Assembly (NCBI GenBank): GCA_017380355.1 | Contig: JAFOED010000035.1 | Coordinates: 1-28,613 of the forward strand | Reading direction: 5' to 3' | Source of the DNA: Ruminococcus sp. | GTDB taxonomy: Bacteria > Bacillota > Clostridia > Oscillospirales > Acutalibacteraceae | DNA: 28,613 nt | Shown here: positions 23,048 to 28,613 of the stretch, in pieces | Layout of the letters: each line of letters opens with the position of its first letter | Position numbering within the stretch: position 1 is the stretch's first letter | Translations under genes and position numbers: made by a program | The notes under the pieces: model-generated | Databases searched by the model: none | What the model was told of the DNA's origin: nothing | Seen by the model: the letters and a program-made list of their open reading frames with translations, nothing else

Positions 23048-23075
23048 AAGCTCCGAGTTTGGTCGGAGCTTTTTT
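23048..23075. terminator. bidirectional rho-independent terminator
   Basis: Stem AAGCTCCGA / TCGGAGCTT, 6-base loop, T runs on both strands, between the convergent GH3-like and AlaX genes. Confidence 0.88.
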
Positions 23076-23077
23076 TA

Positions 23078-24214
23078 TTAGAAGAAGTTTATTATGCTTT
23101 CTTTGTCTGCTATAATCTTGCCTTGTGCGTAGTTAGGTCTTCCGCCACCTTTGCCGTTAAAGCTTAAGTTAAGCTCTTTTACTTTATCGCGTACGTCGAG
23201 TGTGGAGCTTGCTACAACGTAAGAGAAGTCGCCGTTTTCGCCCTCTGAGAAGAACGCAACGAGTTCTGATTTATCTGTGGTTTCGTTAACTAAAGCTCGC
23301 ATATCGTCAAACGACGCACCTTTTGTGAAACCTAAAACAACATTATCTTTTGTGAGAATTTCGAGGTTAGCTTTCGAAAGTTCTGCGTTTAATCTGTTGA
23401 TTTCAGCCTTCAGAGTGCCGACTGTTTCGTGGTCTTTCAGTACAAACTCGTTGACTTTTTCTCTAGGAGAAGATAGGGCGTGCATCAGCTCTTTTGTGTT
23501 GTCACAAAGAGTAGAGTAATCCATAAATGCGTTTATACCGCAGACCATAGTCAGACGCATACCGCCTTTGTACTGGATGTAGTCGATGATTTTAACTAAA
23601 CCGATTTCGCCTGTGCGGTGAACGTGAGGAGCACAGCACGCGCAGGTGTCGTATCCATCGATGGTTACCAGTCGTACTCCGCTTTCTAAATCTAGCTTAC
23701 TTCTGTATGACAGGTTTTTTAGCTCCTGTTCTTCAGGGTAGTAGGCTGTGATTTCGCGGTTTTCGTAAATCGCTTTGTTAGCTATAAGCTCGACTTTCTT
23801 AATATCCTCGTCAGAGAGGATTCCGCTAGGGTCAAGTGTGAGAGTTTTCTCGCTCATATGAAAACCGAGGTTGTCGTATGAAAAAAGTGTGTTGATAATA
23901 CCTGAAACCAAGTGTTCGCCTGTGTGACTCTGCATACGGGCAAAACGAGTGTCCCAGTCAAGCTCGCATTTAACAGTTTCACCAACTGTCACAGATTCTT
24001 TCAGAGTATGTGTGATTACTTCGTCTTTAATCTGTACGTCTAAAACTTCTAAGCCGTTAATATAGCCTTTATCTGCCTGCTGACCGCCACCCTCAGGGAA
24101 GAAAGCGGTTTTATCGAGCACTACAGCGTATCCGTTTTTGCACTCTTCACACGATAAAACAGTAGCTTCAAATTCTTTTATATAAGCATCGTTTTCGTAA
24201 AGTTTGATAGTCAT
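23078..24214 (-). CDS. alaX: alanyl-tRNA editing protein, long form with DHHA1 domain
   Basis: 378 residues from the ATG at 24214 (AGGTGA upstream); a GTG three codons earlier would overlap that site. This is a free-standing version of the AlaRS editing domain that hydrolyses mischarged Ser- or Gly-tRNA(Ala). The beta-barrel domain contains FFPEGGGQQADKG, then the zinc site SHTGEHLVSGI (two His) and CACCAPHVHRTGEIG (Cys and His). A coiled region (VGTLKAEINRLNAELSKAN) leads to a C-terminal DHHA1 domain ending in GKGGGRPNYAQGKI, as in full-length AlaRS. It is the long AlaX class. It follows gatB on the same strand after a 65-base gap with a hairpin. Confidence 0.93.
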   Translation of the reverse strand: MTIKLYENDAYIKEFEATVLSCEECKNGYAVVLDKTAFFPEGGGQQADKGYINGLEVLDVQIKDEVITHTLKESVTVGETVKCELDWDTRFARMQSHTGEHLVSGIINTLFSYDNLGFHMSEKTLTLDPSGILSDEDIKKVELIANKAIYENREITAYYPEEQELKNLSYRSKLDLESGVRLVTIDGYDTCACCAPHVHRTGEIGLVKIIDYIQYKGGMRLTMVCGINAFMDYSTLCDNTKELMHALSSPREKVNEFVLKDHETVGTLKAEINRLNAELSKANLEILTKDNVVLGFTKGASFDDMRALVNETTDKSELVAFFSEGENGDFSYVVASSTLDVRDKVKELNLSFNGKGGGRPNYAQGKIIADKESIINFF

Positions 24215-24244
24215 TATATTCACCTTTTTAGTAGTGATAATAAG

Positions 24245-24269
24245 CAGGACCGCAAATTGTGCGGTCCTG
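24245..24269. terminator. hairpin between gatB and alaX
   Basis: Stem CAGGACCGCA / TGCGGTCCTG with a 5-base loop. The following minus-strand bases (cttattatc) are not a T run, while the plus strand has a T-rich flank. On the minus strand it may be only a partial terminator or a processing site. Confidence 0.6.
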
Positions 24270-24279
24270 TTTTAGTTTA

Positions 24280-25698
24280 TTATTTAAGTTTTTCGATGAG
24301 CATAGCACGGATAGCGGCAGGGTCACCACTACCTTTTAACTCTTTCATACAAGCACCGAAAATAGCCATTAATGCTTTTTCTTTACCTGATTTGTAGTCT
24401 GCTACTGCCTGTGCGTTTGCTTCGATAGCCTTGTCGATAACAGCCTCAATCTGTGAGTTATCAACTTCTACTAAGAAGCCCTGTTCTTCAACGAACTTCT
24501 CAACATCAGCGCCATCTTCGATAACTGCGATGAGAGTTTTCTTCGCAGCACCACGGTTGAGTTTACCCTCGTCAACCTTTTTGATGAGGAAGGAGAGACC
24601 TTCTGCAGAAATTGCTAAATCCTTGAGCTTTAAGCCAGCTTTACGTAAGATACCTGCACAGTCGGTGAGAATCCACGCAGCAGCGTCCTTAGGGTTGCAA
24701 CCTAAAGCGATAACGTCGTCTAAAAGTTTAGCGACAGTGTGCTCTGACATAAGCATAGCGATTTCTTTGTCAGAAATGCCAGCCTGTGAGTAGCTTTCAG
24801 CTTTCTCGTCTAAAGCTACCGGCTTGTTTCTCTTGATCTCCTCGAGCCACTCGTCGTCAATAACGATAGGCATAAGGTTAGGGTCAGGGAAGTAACGGTA
24901 GTCAGCTTCTGTTTCTTTGTTACGCATAGCAGAAGTCTTGCCAGATACGTCGTCAAAACGGCGAGTCTCCTGAACGAGTTCTTCAGTACCGAACTCTAAA
25001 GCGTCCATATGGCGCTGAGCTTCATAGCGGATAGCGCGGTCGATAGCTTCGAAAGAAGCCATATTCTTAATCTCGGTACGAACACCGAATTCTTCACTAC
25101 CTTCTTCGCGTACAGAAATGTTAACGTCACAACGCATAGCACCTTCTTCACATTCAGAGATGCCAGTTGATTTGAACATAGATTTGAGTTTTCCGAGGTA
25201 AGTTACAACCTCTTCAGGTGAACGGAAGTCAGGCTGTGTAACAATCTCGATGAGCGGTACAGAAGTACGGTTGAAGTCAACGAAAGAAGAGTTACCGCCG
25301 TGTACGAGCTTACCTGCGTCTTCTTCCATGTGAATCTGCTTGATGCGGATATCACGCTCGCCAGCTGCTGTCTTTACTTTAACTAAACCGTTTACACAGA
25401 TAGGATGGTTGAGCTGTGTAATCTGGTAAGCACAAGGAAGGTCAGGATAGTAATAGTTCTTTTTATCAAAAGTAGTGTAGCGGTTGATTTCGCAGTTGAG
25501 CATAAGACCTGCAGTAGCTGCGAGTTCAACAACGCGCTTATTCATAACAGGGAGCATACCCGGCATACCAGAGCATGCAGGACAGACACAGTCGTTAGGC
25601 TCAAGTGGTGAAGAGTGTCCGCCACAAGAACAGAAAATCTTTGACTGAGTGTTTAATTCAACGTGGGTTTCAAGGCCGATAACGAGTTCATAAGCCAT
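24280..25698 (-). CDS. gatB: Asp-tRNA(Asn)/Glu-tRNA(Gln) amidotransferase subunit B
   Basis: 472 residues, normal length. GatB activates the acyl group of Asp- or Glu-charged tRNA with ATP and completes amidation. It starts YELVIGLETHVELNT, then a four-Cys zinc site (Cys23, Cys25, Cys39, Cys42 in FCSC...CPAC) and GMPGMLPVMNK. The kinase centre is intact: QIHMEEDAGKLVHGG (122-135), DFNRTSVPLIEIV (141-153), MRCDVNISVREE and YRYFPDPNLMP. The C-terminal helical and YqeY-like tail (SGKEKALMAIFGACMKEL) binds tRNA. The start lies two bases after the gatA stop and uses GGTGA inside gatA, so the two genes are tightly coupled. Nothing in GatB looks degenerate, unlike its GatA partner. Confidence 0.97.
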   Translation of the reverse strand: MAYELVIGLETHVELNTQSKIFCSCGGHSSPLEPNDCVCPACSGMPGMLPVMNKRVVELAATAGLMLNCEINRYTTFDKKNYYYPDLPCAYQITQLNHPICVNGLVKVKTAAGERDIRIKQIHMEEDAGKLVHGGNSSFVDFNRTSVPLIEIVTQPDFRSPEEVVTYLGKLKSMFKSTGISECEEGAMRCDVNISVREEGSEEFGVRTEIKNMASFEAIDRAIRYEAQRHMDALEFGTEELVQETRRFDDVSGKTSAMRNKETEADYRYFPDPNLMPIVIDDEWLEEIKRNKPVALDEKAESYSQAGISDKEIAMLMSEHTVAKLLDDVIALGCNPKDAAAWILTDCAGILRKAGLKLKDLAISAEGLSFLIKKVDEGKLNRGAAKKTLIAVIEDGADVEKFVEEQGFLVEVDNSQIEAVIDKAIEANAQAVADYKSGKEKALMAIFGACMKELKGSGDPAAIRAMLIEKLK

Positions 25699-25700
25699 AA

Positions 25701-26891
25701 TTATTCACCTTTCCTTTCCACGGATTTTGCGAGCGATAAGAGTGTGCTCTCAGAAAAATGTGCGCCAAGTAACTGGACGCCACCTGAAACAAGAGCAGGT
25801 GTACCGATGAGGTTTGGTACTGCTGTGAACACGCTCTCTGCATATACTTTTGTGAAAGCATCTTTGATGTCGTATGATTTGTACTCGTCTTTTGTGCAAA
25901 CAGGAGTGAGCACAGCGTCGTAAGTTTCAAAGAGAGCTTTCATTTTATCAGCTACAACGCGTCTGATTTTCAGCGCTTTTTCGTAGCAGTCTGTGTAACG
26001 TGTTTTAGAAAGAACATCAGAGCCGTAGAGAATAACTGTCTTTGTAAGGAAGTTAAAGCCCTCACTACGTGAGTTTACGTAAAGCTCGTCGATGTTTCTG
26101 TATTTTTCACTACGATGACCGTATTTAACACCATCGTAACGGGAAACGTTGTTGCATGTTTCAGCGCACATAAGAATCTGCCACGCTGTGTTTGCAGTAT
26201 CGAAGAAGTCGCATGAGATTTCTTCGACGATAACGCCCTGAGCTTTAAGAGACTCAGCGTAAGCTGTGATTTTTGCTTTAACAGCATCGTCAGCTTTGTC
26301 GAAAAGCTCTTTTACGATGCAGACTTTCTTTGAGTTTACATCTGCGTTTGTGTCATAAGTGTATTTTTCAGTGCGAAGGCTTGTGCCGTCTTTTTCGTCA
26401 ACACCTGCGATGATAGTCATAATCTCTGCTACTTTGTCAGCAGACTTTCCATAAACACCGAGCTGTTCGCCACTTGCAGCACAGGAGATAACACCATAGC
26501 GTGAAACTGTGCCGTAAGTAGGCTTTAAGAAGTTAACACCTGATAAAGCGGCTGCACGACGAGGAGCACCGTTCATATCAACACCTAAAGCAGCTTCTAC
26601 TTTATCGCTGTTTACGAGCTCTGCAGCAGCGCCCTTGAGTGCTTCATCTTTATCAAATTCATTGTAGTAAGAAAACTCGCCGACTAAATCGAGAGAAAAC
26701 TCGCCAACGTGAGTTTTGCCTGAAATATCAAAGCCTGCTTTTTCGAGTCTTTCTACAGCTTCAGCTGAGAAAAGTGGCTTGTAGCCGTCTAAAATGTGTG
26801 AACCTGCGGTAGAAAGAGTATCTTTTACTAAAATAGTATCGTCAACTGCAATCTTGCCGTTTTCGTTAATAATTTCTGCGTAATACTTCAT
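25701..26891 (-). CDS. gatA: divergent, shortened GatA lacking the glutaminase Ser residues
   Basis: 396 residues versus about 485 in ordinary GatA. Homology is clear: ILVKDTLSTAGSHIL (20-34), ERLEKAGFDISGKTHVGEFS, NFLKPTYGTVSRYGVIS (120-136), SRYDGVKYGHRS, CYEKALKIRR and TPALVSGGVQLLG. The usual first ~55 residues are absent, and there is no room for them, since the GatC-coding stop is 11 bases upstream. The amidase triad is broken: the Lys is kept (Lys23 in VKD), but the G-G-S-S-G-G-S loop is reduced to LKGAAAEL (86-92), and L-G-S-D-T-G-G-S-I-R reads LGVDMNGAPR (102-111), so the nucleophile is Ala109. The glutamine-binding C-terminal loop is also shortened. The frame is intact and SD-led (AGGTGAG), so this is a maintained gene, probably a structural subunit without glutaminase activity. 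Confidence 0.9.
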   Translation of the reverse strand: MKYYAEIINENGKIAVDDTILVKDTLSTAGSHILDGYKPLFSAEAVERLEKAGFDISGKTHVGEFSLDLVGEFSYYNEFDKDEALKGAAAELVNSDKVEAALGVDMNGAPRRAAALSGVNFLKPTYGTVSRYGVISCAASGEQLGVYGKSADKVAEIMTIIAGVDEKDGTSLRTEKYTYDTNADVNSKKVCIVKELFDKADDAVKAKITAYAESLKAQGVIVEEISCDFFDTANTAWQILMCAETCNNVSRYDGVKYGHRSEKYRNIDELYVNSRSEGFNFLTKTVILYGSDVLSKTRYTDCYEKALKIRRVVADKMKALFETYDAVLTPVCTKDEYKSYDIKDAFTKVYAESVFTAVPNLIGTPALVSGGVQLLGAHFSESTLLSLAKSVERKGE

Positions 26892-26902
26892 TTCTACTCA
26901 CC

Positions 26903-28613
26903 TCACTTTACAAGTCGTGGTACAACCCAGGAGTCGTCACTGCGCTGTGGAGCACTCTTCAGTAACTCTTCGCGTGTGAATGGCTGTACTCGTTTGTCTT
27001 CTCTTAAGATATTTGTCATTTCCATAACGTGGACCATAGGCTCAACAGAGTCTGTGTCAACGTCTTTAAGTGTTGCTTCGAAAGTCTTCATCTGCTCAAA
27101 GATACCCTGCATTGTTGTTTCTTCTTCGTCAGTAAGGGAGAGCTGGTTTAACTGCTGGGAGTTTGAGAAAGTTGAACGCTTTGATGACGCAGCTTTTGCG
27201 CCACCTTTAGCAGAGCCACGGTTAGAGAGTGCGTTAGTAGTACCGAGCAGGTGAACGTCCTCAAGCTGCTGGTCTGTTACTTCAGATGGTGCACCTAAAA
27301 GTAAATCCTGAGCGTTACCGTTGAGTGGGAACGCGATTACGTCTAAAATCTTTTCCTCGTCTGTTAAAAGCATAACCATACGGTCGATACCAGGAGCCAT
27401 ACCTGCGTGAGGAGGTGCGCCGTACTGGAACGCTGTATATAAAGCGTTGAAACGCTTTTTGAGCTCACTCTCATCGTAGCCTGCGATTTCGAAAGCTTTC
27501 TTCATGATTTCGATATCGTGGTTTCTAACAGCACCGGAAGCAAGCTCAATACCGTTACATACGAGGTCGTACTGGTAAGCAAGAACTTCTTCAGGTTTTT
27601 TATTAAGGAGTGAATCCATACCACCCTGTGGCATAGAGAATGGGTTGTGTGTGAAGATTGTTTCGCCTGTTTCTTCGTCTTCCTCATACATAGGGAAGTC
27701 AACAACGAAGCAGAATTCAAACGCATCGTCCCTGATTAAATCAAGCTGAGTAGGAGCAGCAAGCCAAGAACGGATCATACCTGCTTTTTTCTCAGTATCG
27801 TTTTTCTTATCGTCACAGATGAAGAAGAGAGTCTCGCCTTCTTTTACGCCTGAGATAGCTGTGATTTCAGCTTTCTGCTCTTCTGTTAAGAACTTAGCGA
27901 TAGGACCTGCGAAAACACCCTCTTTAAGAGTGATGTAACCTAAACCACCTAAGCCGACTTCTGTTGAAGTAGCGTATTTAAGTGAGTCTTCGAAGAATTT
28001 CTTACTCTTACCAACACAGTTAGCAACGATACCTCTGACAGGCTTGCCCTTAAATGCAGGGAAAGCAACGTTTGAGAAGAAATCAGTTAAGTCACAGATA
28101 ACAAGTGGGTTACGAAGATCAGGCTTGTCGGAGCCGTATGTCATCATCGCATCAGCGTATGTGATACGTCTGAATGGCTTAGGAGTGATTTTCTTATCAG
28201 AGAAAGTCTTGAAAGTATCGTAGATAACGTCTTCACAAACGTCTAAAACTTCTTCCTGTGTAGCAAAAGCCATCTCGAAGTCGAGCTGATAGAACTCACC
28301 AGGAGAACGATCAGCACGAGCGTCTTCGTCTCGAAAGCACGGAGCAACCTGGAAGTAGCGGTCAAAGCCCGATACCATTAAAAGCTGCTTGAACTGCTGT
28401 GGTGCCTGTGGAAGAGCGTAGAACTTGCCAGGGTGCTTACGTGAAGGAACAAGGAAGTCACGAGCACCTTCCGGAGATGATGCAGTAAGGATAGGAGTCT
28501 GCATATCGAGGAAGTTTTTGCCTTCCATAATATTTCTGAGATGACGGATAATCTTAGAACGCATAACGAGGTTATGGTGGTTCTTCGGATTACGTAAATC
28601 GAGGTAGCGGTAC
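26903..28613 (-). CDS. aspS-gatC: aspartyl-tRNA synthetase fused to GatC (N-terminus beyond window)
   Basis: The frame is open to the window end: 16 more residues (YRYLDLRNPKNHHNLV) precede the Met at 28564, so the tRNA anticodon-binding N-terminus lies outside. The visible part is a bacterial AspRS catalytic core: SSPEGARDFLVPSR, HPGKFYALPQAPQQFKQL, motif 2 CFRDEDARADRSPGEF, GSDKPDLRNP, the GAD insertion, FVVDFPMY, HNPFSMPQGGM and motif 3 GMAPGIDRMVML. After LEDVHL (near 27248) a 35-residue linker rich in Ser, Ala, Gly and Lys (27143-27247) leads without a stop into a complete GatC: LSLTDEEE, TDSVEPMVHVMEM, ILREDKRVQ, LLKSAPQRSDDSWVVPRLVK (26906-27142). No ribosome binding site precedes any internal Met, so GatC is not made separately. 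It is followed by gatA and gatB. Confidence 0.95.
   Translation of the reverse strand, partial: YRYLDLRNPKNHHNLVMRSKIIRHLRNIMEGKNFLDMQTPILTASSPEGARDFLVPSRKHPGKFYALPQAPQQFKQLLMVSGFDRYFQVAPCFRDEDARADRSPGEFYQLDFEMAFATQEEVLDVCEDVIYDTFKTFSDKKITPKPFRRITYADAMMTYGSDKPDLRNPLVICDLTDFFSNVAFPAFKGKPVRGIVANCVGKSKKFFEDSLKYATSTEVGLGGLGYITLKEGVFAGPIAKFLTEEQKAEITAISGVKEGETLFFICDDKKNDTEKKAGMIRSWLAAPTQLDLIRDDAFEFCFVVDFPMYEEDEETGETIFTHNPFSMPQGGMDSLLNKKPEEVLAYQYDLVCNGIELASGAVRNHDIEIMKKAFEIAGYDESELKKRFNALYTAFQYGAPPHAGMAPGIDRMVMLLTDEEKILDVIAFPLNGNAQDLLLGAPSEVTDQQLEDVHLLGTTNALSNRGSAKGGAKAASSKRSTFSNSQQLNQLSLTDEEETTMQGIFEQMKTFEATLKDVDTDSVEPMVHVMEMTNILREDKRVQPFTREELLKSAPQRSDDSWVVPRLVK
26906..27142 (-). other. GatC domain of the fusion protein
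   Basis: 79 residues matching free-standing GatC over nearly its whole length: an acidic first helix (TDEEETTMQGIFEQM), the D-T-x-x-V-E-P-x-x-H-V loop and L-R-E-D, and the terminal A-P-x-R...V-P-x-L-V. In GatCAB this chain wraps GatA and touches GatB. The usual first helix (V-x-x-I-A-x-L-A-R-L) is present only in weak form (SNSQQLNQLSL). Confidence 0.93.

Noticed and set aside
25701..26891. gatA as a pseudogene or as a mis-assembled gene
   Set aside because: The frame is intact over 396 codons, the deletions lie exactly at active-site loops while other motifs are conserved, and start and stop are tightly coupled to both neighbours.
27100..27150. Independent translation start for GatC
   Set aside because: The internal ATG codon near 27114 has no Shine-Dalgarno sequence and would remove the first GatC helix; the frame is continuous with AspRS.

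Overview
The window looks like chromosome of an anaerobic, low-GC Gram-positive gut or rumen bacterium of the Ruminococcus / Oscillospiraceae type. The support is internal: two dockerin-bearing secreted proteins that also carry CBM26-like starch-binding modules (the cellulosome/amylosome style of Ruminococcus), a class B sortase with an SPQTG substrate, a two-subunit transketolase, ECF-type vitamin uptake, Pro/Thr/Glu linkers, strong GGAGG ribosome binding sites and sigma-A promoters. I saw no tRNA, rRNA, insertion sequence, phage gene or CRISPR array. The genus is an inference.

Layout. 1-1246: end of a sugar-nucleotide epimerase/dehydratase and a membrane-anchored C39-like peptidase. 1298-3263 (minus): coaX, an ECF substrate-binding membrane protein and a flavin reductase. 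3433-5226: split transketolase. 5316-6203: EamA transporter. 6240-8437 (minus): secreted ComEC-type metallo-beta-lactamase-fold lipoprotein, then an FkbM methyltransferase. 8565-9443: AraC regulator. 9499-11560 (minus): sortase B and an LCP cell-wall ligase, with a 74-residue sortase substrate just upstream under its own promoter and terminator (11713-11937). 12295-14667: dockerin/CBM26 metallophosphatase. 14774-16297: cardiolipin synthase. 16379-17812 (minus): dockerin/CBM26 esterase. 17996-20673: operon of an unknown membrane protein, a PP2C phosphatase and an L,D-transpeptidase-like protein. 20724-21647 (minus): second EamA transporter. 21817-23043: GH3-like lipid- or membrane-anchored protein. 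23078-28613 (minus): translation cluster AspRS::GatC - GatA - GatB, then AlaX.

The most notable system is the last one. The AspRS reading frame runs without a stop through a 35-residue basic linker into a full GatC domain, so the synthetase is covalently joined to the tRNA-dependent amidotransferase. The next gene is recognisably GatA, but it lacks the N-terminal ~55 residues and both serine loops of the amidase active site; the nucleophilic Ser is Ala. GatB looks intact. I infer a tethered Asn-transamidosome whose glutaminase is dead and which would have to use free ammonia or another ammonia source. Ammonia is plentiful in the gut and rumen.

Three other enzymes in the window have a family catalytic residue replaced: CoaX (Asp to Ser), the YkuD-like L,D-transpeptidase (Cys to Gly) and the GH3-like protein (His to Tyr). 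Six convergent gene pairs are each closed by one compact bidirectional terminator hairpin, so the region is densely packed with little spare DNA.
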